DNA from: Mixia osmundae IAM 14324
Lineage: Eukaryota > Basidiomycota > Mixiomycetes > Mixiales > Mixiaceae
NCBI RefSeq assembly: GCF_000708205.1
Contig: NW_014575551.1
Coordinates: 248,001-312,000 of the forward strand
Length of the DNA stretch: 64,000 nt
Reading direction: 5' to 3'
In this document: piece after piece, positions 11,071 to 22,209 of the stretch
Position numbering within the stretch: position 1 is the first letter of the stretch
Layout of the letters: every line of letters begins with the position of its first letter
Made by a program: the position numbers and the translations under genes
Notes under the pieces: model-generated
What the model saw: only the letters and a program-made list of their open reading frames with translations
What the model was told of the DNA's origin: nothing
Databases searched by the model: none

Positions 11071-13155
11071 TCAAGTCTTTGGCCGCTTCAGAGGTACAAC
11101 AAGTGGCCCTTCGACATTGAGAGACCCGTCAGCATGTGCTGAAACGAGCCATCGTCGGCATTCATCAGTTGTAGCACCAGGATGGTCGAGTTGCCACGCC
11201 ACCACTTGGTTCAGCAATGCCCCGATTGATTTCGACGGCTTGATCCCGAGCGCTTCGCAGATCTGCTTGCCCTGAGACCCAAACGTCAGCATACTGGCAT
11301 TCGTGCACTATCACAGCGGCGTACGTCGAGCAATGGCTTTGCGTACGCATCTCCATCCAGATGAAGAGCCTCAACGCGTCCTGCAAGACGAGCGATCCAT
11401 GCTGTGTCTTGCGGTGGGTCTGGCATCGCCATCTCAGTATTCGCAAGCTCCCGAATAGAGCGGATTGTACCTGTCGCACAGTTGATCACGTCGGCGAGTA
11501 GAAGAGCTGTACGCCAATCGGGCATTGTCCTTGATCTAGGGTGTGTATATTCGCGGAGCGTCGTGCCTGGTTCACGCTTAGCGCGACAGAATAGGGCCAC
11601 ATTCGCACTCACCAAGACGTACGCGCTCACTTGTATCGTCTTCATTCGGATCTCGGCTGAGCCGCTGCATTGCAGCGACGGCCGCAAAGATGGCGACCTC
11701 CCAAGACCTGTCATCGTTCCCCAACTGCGTGGCCATGAGATGCATCTGCATCGGATCAGGACATAGACCCACCTTGAGGCAATAGCCGATGGCACGATCA
11801 ACGAGCGCAACCGTTTTGTTCTTCTCTTGAAATGAGCTATGGCGGAAGGGGATCAGACTGATAGCGAGCCAGAGTTTTTTCAGAGCAATTGAATCACTTC
11901 GAATCGTCTCTAGCAGTCTCCGTTGAGGTCCTGGCTGCTCAAGCACCTGTCTCAGATAACGCGCTGCTGCAAGGACGGATACGTTCTCGAGCTCATTGAC
12001 CGTGATGGCGAGCTCTCGGGGGAAGGAGAAGATGACAGGCAAGAGGTCGAGCTGGTCCATGATCTCGAAGGCATGAAGAGGTTCGGCAGCCTTGAGCATC
12101 TTGTCGAGCTCTATGCCTACTCGTTCCTTGCTCACTCGCGTGCGTACAGCTTCTCTGATCGTCTCAGTCTTGACTGCTGCGACGATACTAGGATCGAGCG
12201 TGTAGCCAAACCGACTGCCGAATCGCACGCAACGCAAGACCCGTAGCGGATCGTCCATGAAAGTCTGACTGGGCTCGAGCGGGGTTCTTATACGCCCAGC
12301 TCGTAGATCATCGAGGCCCTATGATCGGTATGAGTAATCAATGCTGACACAGTCTTACAGTGCGCACTTTGCCGGTATGATCTTCCACTTGTCTTGTATG
12401 AACGTTGTAGAAGAGCGTGTTGATGGTGATGTCGCGCCTGAGTGCATCCTGTAGCGGCGTACCGAATACGACTTCGGACGGTATCCTGCTCGCACTGCCA
12501 TACTCCTCACTTCTGAGCTGGACGAAATCAATCTCGAGACCGTAGAGCGTCGTCTTGGCAGTCTCGAGATGCTTGGATTGATCGGGATTGGCTTCAATCT
12601 TGGCAATCGTGGGTGGCTTTGAGCCGGTTGCATCTGTTCGAGGTAGGCTATGCAAGTACTCGATGAAGAGCTGTGCGAATTGGAAGCCCGTCACAGATGA
12701 GGTTGAGATGTCGAGATCTGACGAGGGCAGGCCCAGCAACTGCGCGAACGAATCCTTGCAGCCTGAGTAGATGCCTTTGCAAGTCTGGGCGAATCTCTAC
12801 TTGCCTTGTCTCGCACCCAGCCGCCAGCGACCCTGAGCTCAATCGGTGGCAGGTCGGATCTTTGCGTCCGTAGCAGCGTACAGAACTTGTCGAGTTGATC
12901 CAATAGGATCTGCTCATGCTGGTCTAACGAGATCGAGGGCGAGCTCTCCACCATTTGCAGCGTCCTCGCAGGCCTCTCTATGGAAGGGGGCACCTCTGCC
13001 AGGGCGAACGACCGTGAAGATGCAAAGTACGTCGCAGCTGATGCCGACACTCGGGGGCTATTGCGAACTGCAGCAGGCTGACGGAGTGGCGTTTGATACC
13101 TCGGACACGCTATGGAATATGAGGCAAGACGCCCAGTCACTCGCAAGCGCATCAA
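11071..13155 (-). CDS. CCA1: tRNA nucleotidyltransferase (CCA-adding enzyme), dual-targeted
   Basis: Five exons (13155-12805, 12739-12359, 12318-11613, 11566-11325, 11271-11071) encode 626 residues. The class II CCA-adding core is clear: LRVAGGWVRDK, then LLGLPSSDLDIS (the catalytic D-x-D), RRDITINTLFYN, and MDDPLRVLRCVRFGSRFGY. The enzyme adds CCA to tRNA 3' ends. The first 67 residues are rich in Arg, Ser and Ala and nearly free of acidic residues, like a mitochondrial presequence. Met68 (12954, MVESSPSIS) would give a cytosolic/nuclear form, matching the alternative starts known for yeast Cca1. Intron 1 (12740-12804, 65 nt) must use a GC donor (AAG|GCAAGT) to keep WVRDKLLGLP intact. The other introns are GT-AG (40, 46, 53 nt). 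Confidence 0.93.
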
Positions 13156-14143
13156 CTGATAATTTGCGAGAGGGGGCCGAGGCTTGAGCTCGGGCGAGCA
13201 AGGAAATCGGTTCTCTTGCTGGCTGGGTGCTTCAGCTTTGACGCATGATGACGAGGGCTTGCCGCCGTGTACGCGTGTACGCTTAGCAAGCTTGTGTCTT
13301 CATCTGAGCTCCTGAGTCGTTCACGCGTTGGCAGTCATCGCGCAACAGCGAGCCGCGAGCCGAGTGGGGCAATATTCGCACTCGCCCAATCCCGCTTCAA
13401 CTCCACAGTCGAAGCTAGTCGACTCACGGCAGCACAGCGTAATCGATGAGAAGAACTCGAAGCGAGCTGTACAGTCGTGATCTGCCTGCCTGAGAATGAT
13501 CGTCGACGGTAGACCACTTCATGCGCACTCGCTCTCGTACTAGGCGAGAGGCACGCCATCACAAGAAGCGAGCAAGCCAGGATCTGAGGCGCCCATGACA
13601 CTGCCTCTGCTTGAGAGGGTGATCCATCATACAAGTCAACGACGTCAGGTTGCTCTTGCTTTCTCGTGCTTATGCCGGCGCCGACTACGATAAACTACTG
13701 CGATTGAGATCGAGCCAATGATGCCTGATGGGACTTGGAGCATGCATGCCTGCCGTCGGCTGTAGGCCCTCTGAGCAGTCTGCAAGAGGCACTCAGTCCG
13801 ACAAGAAGATCAGTATGTCACGACGAGCGGCACATCGACACGACGAGCGATATGCGAGCCCAGCTCAGATCTATCTGCCAAGCGCGGTCTTGCTGACTGC
13901 GAATGACGATACACTGGCTGTCTACTTTGCTCACGATCATGGCGTATAAAGCCTAAAGCCTGCTTGTGCTAGCACGGCTCGCGATCAGTGCGTATGTGAT
14001 ACATTATGTGCTCGATTGCAAGCAAAACGCAGACGTCATACGGTGCTATCCTTGGAATTCAGCAGCTTCTGTTTCTTGAGCAAAGTTGATCAGTCGCGCG
14101 TCGCATTGAGCGCTTGAGCTTGAGCGTCTGAGCTCCAACGAGG
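13156..14143. other. Long gap between divergent CCA1 and VMA7
   Basis: This stretch of 988 bp is by far the longest gene-free stretch here. Short open frames exist on both strands (13335-13634 minus, 13816-13949 plus, 13267-13449 plus), but none carries a motif I recognise and none joins into a longer reading frame with plausible splice sites. It should contain both divergent promoters. It could also hold a small multi-exon gene or a non-coding RNA that I cannot identify by eye. Confidence 0.4.
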
Positions 14144-14706
14144 ATGGCCTCGAAGGATCGTGTCTTCATTGCGACCATAGGCGATGAGGCGAGCACCATC
14201 ACACGCTGCAGGCTTGCCAAGCTGACGGCTCTTGGGATAGGACACCATCACGGGCGTGCTATTGGCCGGTACGGGTCATATCAATGACAAGGGCAAGAAG
14301 AACTTTCTGATCGTAGACTCGAGTACGTCACATTCTTTGGTGTGCCTGTCATCCGTCTCACCCTCGGCGACAGAGACGACGAGCTCGACGATAGAGTCCG
14401 CCTTTGAAGAGTACACCTCACGAGAGGATATCGCTATCCTGCTCATCAACCAGCATGTCAGCTTGACCCGTCTCAGCTGCCCCTCTGATCAGGCTGACGA
14501 GTGTGCACCGATAGATCGCCGAGCAGATAAGGCCGCTCGTCGACGGTCACACTGCCGCATTTCCAGCAGTGCTCGAGATACCCAGCAAAACGCATGCATT
14601 TGGTGAGCCTGCTGCTCCTTCTGGTCGATCATCCATTCATGGTGGCCCCGCAGATCCATCGAAGGACAGTGTGCTGAAGCGGGTACGGAAGATATTCGGA
14701 GACTAG
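14144..14706 (+). CDS. VMA7: V-ATPase V1 subunit F
   Basis: Five short exons (14144-14188, 14241-14322, 14374-14456, 14515-14602, 14654-14706) give 116 residues, the usual subunit F size. The reading is [15 protein letters not shown], then [50 protein letters not shown] and a final KRVRKIFGD. Subunit F is part of the central stalk that couples ATP hydrolysis in V1 to rotor turning in the vacuolar proton pump. Intron 1 (14189-14240) begins GC rather than GT (GAG|GCGAGC); only that join gives the conserved GDEDTITG. The remaining introns are GT-AG (51, 58, 51 nt). Intron 2 is a multiple of three without a stop. Confidence 0.94.
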
Positions 14707-14814
14707 AAACCACGATCCATGTTGTACAAATGCGCAGAACGATTGCAAAAAGTCTGCAGTACAATGTAGGGCTGCAAGTTGCGAGAGCGACGTGCCAGAC
14801 ATGCTCTTTTGCGG

Positions 14815-17490
14815 TCACTCGCTGTCTTCCTCTGAGGAAGCCTGACCATCGTCGACGTCGAAACCGTCGACACTCATCTCCTCATCGCCCTCTGACTCGC
14901 TTGCCGACGCGTCTTCGTCCTCTGCTTCGCTCAGCTCAGCCAATCGCTCGAGTAGATCGCCTTCATCATCGCCTTCATCCTCTTCGTAATCGTTCGCACC
15001 TCCCTCCAATCCAGTATCATCTTCGTCCTCACTGGCCTGTCGAGCAGACATGACGATATCTTCTATGCTACCCTCCTCGTCCTCGTCATCGTCTTCGCCA
15101 AGGTCAATCGAGCTCTCGCCATCGTCTTCGCCTTCTTCTTCGCTGCTCTCGCCCTCGACATAACGGACTCCTGCATTGTTAGCGTCGGCGGCTGAGGACT
15201 CTGCACCCTTGCGCAGATAGGCATTGAGGTTGTCTTGTCTAAGATCGATCTGAGAGACTACGAGCTCGAGACGTCCGTTGAGTGCAAGCAGACGGTCGTG
15301 CAACGATAGACGAGTGCTCAGCGCCGCATGCAGATCTGCCAGTCGATGTACGAGCGAGGGTATCTGTGAGTCAAGTCAGCCCGGTACGCGCATGCAGACA
15401 AAGGACGCACGGTGACAAGGTAGCCAACATGGACGACGAGAAGGCCACGAAGCCACTCGACGAGCGCTTTGCCTCGTGTGGGATGAGCAGCACTGGCTCC
15501 TGCTCCTCTGCCTTTGCGACCCTTGGCGAGACGATCGACGAGAGCATTGACGAGGGGCAGAACAGCATGAGTAGGCAAACGCTTGGCTGTCTCTCGGATC
15601 AGTCGAGGCTCGACGAAGCTCAGACAGTCTTCAAGTAAGCGATCGTCTGCCGAATTGAGCGCTTGCAAGAGGTTCTGTGTCAGAGTTGCTGCGGGCCGTA
15701 GACCTGTGATCGTTTCTGTGGGTATGCCGTTGCGTTTGTGCGAGCCTGGCTTTGCGCCGAGCAATTCTGCTTTCGTTTTGCGTCGTGTTGATGGCTCGGC
15801 ATCAGGCTCGACGGATGGTACGGCGAGGGATTTGAGACGTTGCTCGAGCGTCGCTTCCGTCAAATCTGTATCGAGCTCCTGCGCCGGATCGGCAGGCTGG
15901 GGCCCAGAGGTAGGCAAGGCGCTCTGAACTGTCGAGCTGTTTGTCTCGCTGTATCGTTGAGGCAGTGACATCTGCAGCAACACACGTCACATCAGCATAT
16001 GCGGTCATCATGACGAGGAGAAGCTTGCCTCAGTGTCCTCATCTTGAGCGGTAAGCAGTCCGTTGGTTCTGCGAGGAGATTTCGCTAGCTCAATGTGCGA
16101 TTTGATGGAACCGTCCGTATCGGCATAGTCCTACACCATGTAAGCACGCCATCGATAGAGCAGAAGTGATGCTCACAATTGACTCAAACGAAGGCTTGGC
16201 TTGACCTCGCGCCAGTACGACACAACCGCTCGCGCTCGGCTGGAAGCCGATGATGAGATCGCCAGGGACATCTGACGTGATCTGCGCAGCTATGGGCAGA
16301 ACAGACACTGTCGATTTGCGCTTTTTCGTCTTGGATGCTTCAGCAGCAGGAGGCTCATCCGAGACGAGTGCAAGCGAGAGTGTGCCTTGTACATCCAACG
16401 CAATCAAAGTGGGTACTGCTGCCGGCGTCTCAACTAGACGAGCGAAGCAGGCATCTGAATCGAGAGCGAGAGTCGCAGTGAGGTGCGCCTGATAAGCTGG
16501 GAGGCTCCATAGACAGACGGAGCGATCGCCTTCTGCCGCAGTGAGAAATCGGGCCATTGTCGCCGTGCTAGCCCAGTTCATCGCGGTGATCGGCGCAGCG
16601 TGACCTGTACAATGACCTATCGCCTTCAGAGTGAGCGTCGCAGGCGAGCTGACGCCATCGACGGGGGTATCTTGTTCGGCCGATAGCTCTGCGTCGAAGA
16701 TATGCACATCGTGTGATGCGACGAGGAGGGAAAAGCTCATGACGGCGCTCGAGGACTCTACCCTTGCAGCCAGCTGGAGATGCTCTGCTGTAGCTAAAGC
16801 TGCCGGCAGACTCGATTCTGATACGAGCCCTCCATCGTGATGCGCGAGCAGGGGCAATTGCCACAATCTCATCTTGCCATCGGTCGATACGGTCCATAGC
16901 GCGCGTTCGACACCTTTAGCAGACTCCGTAGAACACAACGCAAGGAAGGCGCGGTCCGAGCTCGGATGAGACAGCGTTTGCACGATACTCGCCGTGCCCG
17001 GATCGAACAAGCCTATCGAGCCATTGGCAAAGCCGAGCGCAAGCAGTGAGGCGCGTTTTATCGGTTCCTGGCTGACTGCAGCACTTGTGCTTGCACTGGA
17101 TGACTTCCTTCTCTTCTTACTCTTGCTCGCGTTGGCGCTTGTGCCGTTGATCGTCTGCTCGTCTACCTGGGTAGAAGAGCTCGTGGCCGAGTATGAAGAG
17201 GCGAGCAGAACCCATGCGAGACAGGCAATTCGCTGTGCCGCGCTGTCTGCAGACCAGCGAGCTATTATCCGACTCGTCGTAGTATCCCATACTTTGACGG
17301 TCTGGCTGTTCAGCACTGTACTGAGCTGAGCGAACAGAGTCGCAGGAGCACCATCTTGCTCGACAGCAAATGGGCAAAAACTCGTCCACGTGCTTGTACT
17401 GCTCTGACCGGCGTCGGCATTCGATAATGACTGTGCGGCGATGTTCTGCGGCTTCGGCTGGCTTCTTGACTTGACTCGCTGCTTCGCCAT
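14815..17490 (-). CDS. UTP5: U3 snoRNP/t-UTP subunit Utp5 (WDR43)
   Basis: Four exons (17490-16177, 16130-16029, 15971-15411, 15363-14815) encode 841 residues. An N-terminal WD40 propeller (for example NSQTVKVWDTTTSRIIARW, LWTVSTDGKMRLWQLPLL, and AEGDRSVCLWSLP) is followed by a linker and an Utp12-type helical domain (LLQALNSADDRLLEDCLSFV, then LPLVNALVDRLAK and VVHVGYLVTIPSLVHRL). The last 110 residues are almost all Glu, Asp, Ser and Gly, as in nucleolar proteins. Utp5 belongs to the t-UTP subcomplex that starts small-subunit processome assembly on nascent pre-rRNA. Met at 17490 (MAKQRVKSRSQ) is preferred over an upstream Met at 17532. Intron 2 (15972-16028, 57 nt) has a GC donor (GAG|GCAAGC); reading through meets a stop. 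Confidence 0.9.
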
Positions 17491-17689
17491 GGCCTGACAG
17501 ACGACGACGCTTGCAGCAAAATTTGGCGACACTGTCGGCCGTTAGTATTGACGCGTTAGCGATTGAGCCAGCGTTCGTCAAGCGCCGGAGCTCGAGGCCT
17601 TGAGGCGCTTCAAGCGAGCGCCCACTCGACTGCCAGGGGCGATCTCTCATCTCTATACAAGTTGTCGTGTCCCCCGGGCACAGCAACAT

Positions 17690-20659
17690 ATGAAGTTTTT
17701 CATCGACCAGCTCCCTGTCATCTTCCCCTACGATCGCATCTATCCTGGCCAGTCTCGATTGCATTGGGACCGTTCGTGAGCTCATGCTGCAGCACCTCTG
17801 ACAGAGCAGTATGCCTACGTGTGCGATCTCAAGCGAACGCTCGATGCAGGGGGCAACTGTGTGCTCGAGATGCCCTCTGGGACGGGCAAGACGGTCTCGC
17901 TTCTGTCACTCATCGTGGCCTACCAGCAGCACTACCCCGAACGCCGGAAGCTGGTCTACTGCTCGCGTACTGTACCGGAGATTGAGAAGGCCCTGGCGGA
18001 GCTCAAGAGGCTCATGGAGTATCGGCGGGCAGCGGGTTGTAATGACGATGGCTTCATGGCCCTCGGCCTCAGCTCCCGCAAGAATCTCTGTATACATCCA
18101 ACGATATCGAGAGAGAAGAAAGGCAAAGTAGCCGATGCAAAGTGCAGAGACTTGACGTCAGCATGGGTGTGCGAGAAAGGCCGCGCAGATCCTGGCTCTG
18201 TAGAGCTATGCGAATTTCACGAGGTGAGTTCAATGTTCGCTTCGTGGCGCGAGCGCTCAACCGGCGGGACAGAACCTCGGTCAACTCGAGCCCGGCACGC
18301 AATTGCCGCCTGCCGTCTATACGCTCGAAGATGTGAAAGCCTATGGCGAACAGCAGGGCATATGTCCTTATTTCGCTGTCAGACGAATGGCAAGCTTGCA
18401 CTTGTTGACTTTGAACGTCAGTCTGAGGCTGCACTATGCAGTTGGTACACGCCAGTGTGGTCATCTACTCGTTTCACTACTTGCTCGATCCGAAAGTAGC
18501 AGAGCAAGTCTCCAAGGAAATGTCAAAAGACGCGATCGTCGTCTTTGACGAAGCACATAACATAGGCAAGCGCCGTTTCGGCATGACCAAGGTAGGCTGA
18601 CAGCGAATTCAGACAACGTTTGTATCGAGTCCCTCAGTATCGACCTAACGCGACCTATGCTCGACTCTGCCGCGCGTAGCGTTACTGCACTGACAGACAA
18701 GATCAAAGAGCATGCAAACCAATCTTTATGCTTCTTCAGACGCTGAGCATGTCTCTGCCCGCAGAATCCGGCAAACAGACGCGACCAAGCTACAAGACGA
18801 GTATGCGCGGCTGGTAGAAGGTCTGCAAGGCGCAGAGGCGGATCAGGACGAGAACGCCTTCATGGGCAATCCTGGTGAGCTTGTTTCGCTCTCTGCCGCA
18901 AGGTGCTGAAACGTGACATCAGTCTTGCCTGATGATATCTTGAACGAAGCGGTGCCGGGCAATATTCGCCGAGCCGAGCATTTCGTCGCCTTTCTGGCGC
19001 GTTTTGTGGAATATCTCAAGACAAGAATGCGGGTGCTGCACGTCGTTGCAGAAAAGCCAGCATCCTTTCTGCAGCATCTCAAAGACATCACCTTTATCGA
19101 GAAGAAACCGCTCAGGCATGTCGATGTCAACAGATTAGATTGACATCTGATATATGGAAGCTGATGCGCAGGTTTTGCGCCGAGCGGTTGACATCGCTAG
19201 TGAGAACACTGGAGCTCACTCGCATCGACGAATTCTCTGCGCTCTCAAAGGTCGCCTCGTTCGCCACGCTAGTCGCGACCTACGACAAAGGCTTTCTGCT
19301 CATTCTCGAGCCCTTCGAGACCGAAAATGCCACAGTACCTAATCCTATCTTCCATTTGTGGTCCGTGCGGATCAGATGCGCTGTCTATCAACACTAATAT
19401 AGCTGTGGCTCCTACAGCTGCCTAGATGCTTCTTTAGCCATCAAGCCAGTCTTTGACCGATTCAGTAGCGTCGTCATCACTTCGGGAACGATCTCACCGC
19501 TCGAAATGTACCCTAAGATGCTACAATTCACAGCGACGGTACAGGAATCCTATGCTATGACACTCACTCGCAACTGTTTCCTGCCGCTCGTCATAACACG
19601 TGGCAGCGATCAAGTCAATATCTCCTCTCGCTTCGAAGTACGAAATGATCCCGCCGTCGTTCGTAACTTCGGTACCATCCTCATCGAGTATGCCAAAGCG
19701 GTGCCAGATGGCATGGTTTGCTTCTTTCCCAGCTACCTCTACATGGAGTCTATTGTGGCAGCTTGGCATGACATGGGTATTCTCAACGAAGCCTGGAAAC
19801 ACAAGCTCATCTTCGTCGAGACGCCGGATGCTGCCGAGACCAGCGTTGCATTGGAAAATTACAGGCGAGCATGCGACAACGGACGAGGCGCCGTCTTGCT
19901 TTCCGTCGCGCGGGGCAAGGTTTCCGAAGGCATCGAGTGGGTTGCTTTCCCACATCGCCTACACTTTGTATCTGACGGCGTTTGCAGCTTTGATCATCAC
20001 TATGGTCGCTGTGTCATTATGTTCGGCATACCGTATCAGTACACGGAAAGCAGAATCCTCAAAGCGCGCTTAGAATTCTTGCGCGATGAGCACAGTCAGT
20101 CTACGCTCCTCTGATGTTCGCGAGGCTGATGTCTATCTGCAGGGATCCGCGAGAACGATTACTTGACATTTGATGCCATGCGACACGCTGCACAATGCGT
20201 GGGCAGAGTATTGCGAGGAAAGACAGACTACGGCTTGATGGTGTTTGCCGATCGCCGCTTTGCCAAAGCCGACAAACGCGCGAAGCTACCCAAATGGATC
20301 AACCACTACATCACCGATACCGCTTCAAACTTGTCGACCGACATGGCCCTCGGTACGCTAGCCATTCCCACCGTGCAAACGCCTGACTGATTTTGTTCTG
20401 AATGCCAGTGATGTCGAAGAACTTCCTACGACAGATGGCTCAGCCTTTCGAACAAGATACCCAACACATCTCATTATGGGATCTGTCCGATGTCAAAGCA
20501 CGACAGCAAGCAAGACAAGACGAAGCGGCCGTACAAGCAGCAGAAGCAGAAGACGCGCCAATGGCCAATGGCGATGTCTTTGAAGACGAATTTGGCATGA
20601 TAGAGGACACTTATCTCGACGATCTCGACGCTGCAGCGGGTATCACTGCAGCAGGTTGA
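17690..20659 (+). CDS. RAD3: TFIIH 5'-3' DNA helicase Rad3/XPD
   Basis: Twelve exons give 796 residues, close to yeast Rad3: 17690-17747, 17805-18223, 18273-18389, 18442-18565, 18613-18709, 18765-18874, 18923-19115, 19172-19357, 19418-19936, 19988-20094, 20143-20352 and 20409-20659. Visible are Walker [16 protein letters not shown], the Fe-S cluster cysteines ([29 protein letters not shown]), the DEAH box [11 protein letters not shown], the motif [19 protein letters not shown]-like block, SEGIDFDHHYGR and the final [17 protein letters not shown] opens DNA in nucleotide excision repair and bridges TFIIH to the CAK kinase. Five of eleven introns (17748, 18390, 18566, 18710, 19116) need GC donors; the rest are GT-AG. 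Intron 9 (51 nt) is in frame and stop-free. The tail is acidic. A 199-bp spacer separates it from divergent UTP5. Confidence 0.96.
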
Positions 20660-20766
20660 CTCTGTATCTGCTATGCGTAACGTGTACTTGTTGTACAGAC
20701 CGCCGCTCAGCATTCCTCTAGGCTTCGACGCGCGCGCGATCGAGTGGGCAGCCGGTCGTTCGCGCA

Positions 20767-21904
20767 ATGTCAACGGTCCGGTGTCTATGCCAGCTTCGGT
20801 CTCGACGTGTCTACAATGACCTGCGAACGAGCTCCCGACTGCTTCCTCGCGCACGGCGAGCGCAGCATACAGCAGCAAAACCGAGACCCGACAGGCGAGA
20901 TGAGCTCCGATTACGTCGGGTGACGCAAATCTTTGGCTATGGCGTCCTGGCGACTTGCGTGGGACTCGCATGGTCCTTCCGCGAGGACTGGATGCATGCC
21001 GCCCGTGCAGACTTCACGCCTGAACCGGCAGGCTCAGCGTCAGCAGCGCCAAAGACTCGCATCGATCCGGATACCTCGCTTGCATTTCCGCTCTCGCTCG
21101 AGCCAAAGAGCATACAGCCTGCATCGCCGCTCGTGCTCGTCGGATTGGCAAGATGCTTTGCAACAGCGGTCGGGTGGTAGCTCATCAGTCAGGCAAGACA
21201 GGGTGTTCGGACAGTATCCTTCCTATCAGTTCGCGTCTATACCGCCGGCCTGTATGCTGAAGAGCGTCTACTCCGCAACCTCAGCAAGCTGCAAGGCTTT
21301 TCTGAGCCTTCGTTCGGTAAGGACACGATCGTGCGGCCCTCAAGAGACATCAATGCGCTCGAGGGTGAAGCGCTCATTGCTTCGCTGTTGGACGAACCTG
21401 TCGATTTTGTCGTACGGATCGTGCCCACGGTCAGTCTCCAGACCATTTGATGCACTTGCGCAGCTAACGCGAACCCAAAAGCGCAACACCGACGGTTCGC
21501 ACATGCGCGATGGCTTCTTCCGAAGCATCCAAGCACGCCTCAAATTAGCCGAGCGAAGTGGCCGGATCGACGAAGCGACAGCCGACAATGTCAGCGCAAG
21601 TCTCAACGAGCTCAAGAGCCTCTTCCCAGTGGGCAAGATTGCCAAGGGAAATGAGTTACTCCTCATCAGACGAGGCACAGACGGTGCTCTTCTCGTCGAG
21701 TATGAGGTCCGCTTCTCCAGACACATTGTGAGGCTCAGGACTGATGGTGAGATTGCGCAGGGCAACGCGTCGACTTTGCAGAATCCTTGGATCAGCAAGC
21801 AGCTCTTGCTCGCCTACTTTGCAGATCAGCCCATATCCGCAAAGGCCAAGGACTCCTTCGCGCAAGGTCTGGTTGACGCAGTGCTGAGTAGCCGTGCATC
21901 GTAG
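20767..21904 (+). CDS. AIM18: Mitochondrial chalcone-isomerase-fold protein, Aim18/Aim46-like
   Basis: Four exons (20767-21147, 21202-21429, 21482-21706, 21761-21904) encode 325 residues. An Arg-rich, acid-poor N-terminus (MSTVRCLCQLRSRRVYN...) and a membrane segment (IFGYGVLATCVGLAW) suggest mitochondrial inner-membrane anchoring. The chalcone-isomerase-like domain follows: LVGLGVRTVSFLSVRVYTAG, VVRIVPTRNTDGSHMRDGF, LLVEYEGNAS and a final NPWISKQLLLAYFAD. Yeast Aim18 and Aim46 have been described as haem-binding mitochondrial proteins without known isomerase activity. Intron 1 (21148-21201) uses a GC donor (TTG|GCAAGA). Intron 3 (54 nt) is a stop-free multiple of three, and the joined form matches the family better. 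Confidence 0.85.
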
Positions 21905-22209
21905 CATGACACAACCCAGACATGATCCCTAGCCATTGCACATGTACCTTCTTTGGCATGATAGATGACGCCACCCACTCGCCCTTCGCGTCTTAGTCGA
22001 ACCCGACGACGACCCCGTACTCGTCCTCAAGTCCCAAGGGCTGCTCTCGGTCAGACGGGCTGCAGCTGGCAGGACACTCACAGCAGCCTGCGAAAGTCGC
22101 CGTCAAAGGGCCGTGCTTGACTGCCTCGGCGAGTGAGCAGCCACAGAGGCTTAGCCGAGCTTACAGACGTGTCCCTCTGTAGCTGAAGCACCAACGGACC
22201 ATCAGCAGC
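21905..22209. other. Spacer between AIM18 and PBP1
   Basis: This 305-bp tandem spacer has no convincing open frame on either strand. It presumably holds the AIM18 3' end and the promoter and leader of PBP1. I see nothing else in it. Confidence 0.4.

Noticed and set aside
13335-13634. 99-codon minus-strand frame in the CCA1-VMA7 gap
   Set aside because: No family motif, no plausible flanking exons, and Arg/Ser-rich composition typical of chance frames at this GC content.
5391-14706. VMA12 and VMA7 as a V-ATPase gene cluster
   Set aside because: They are about 8 kb apart with unrelated genes between; two housekeeping genes of one complex in 64 kb can be coincidence.
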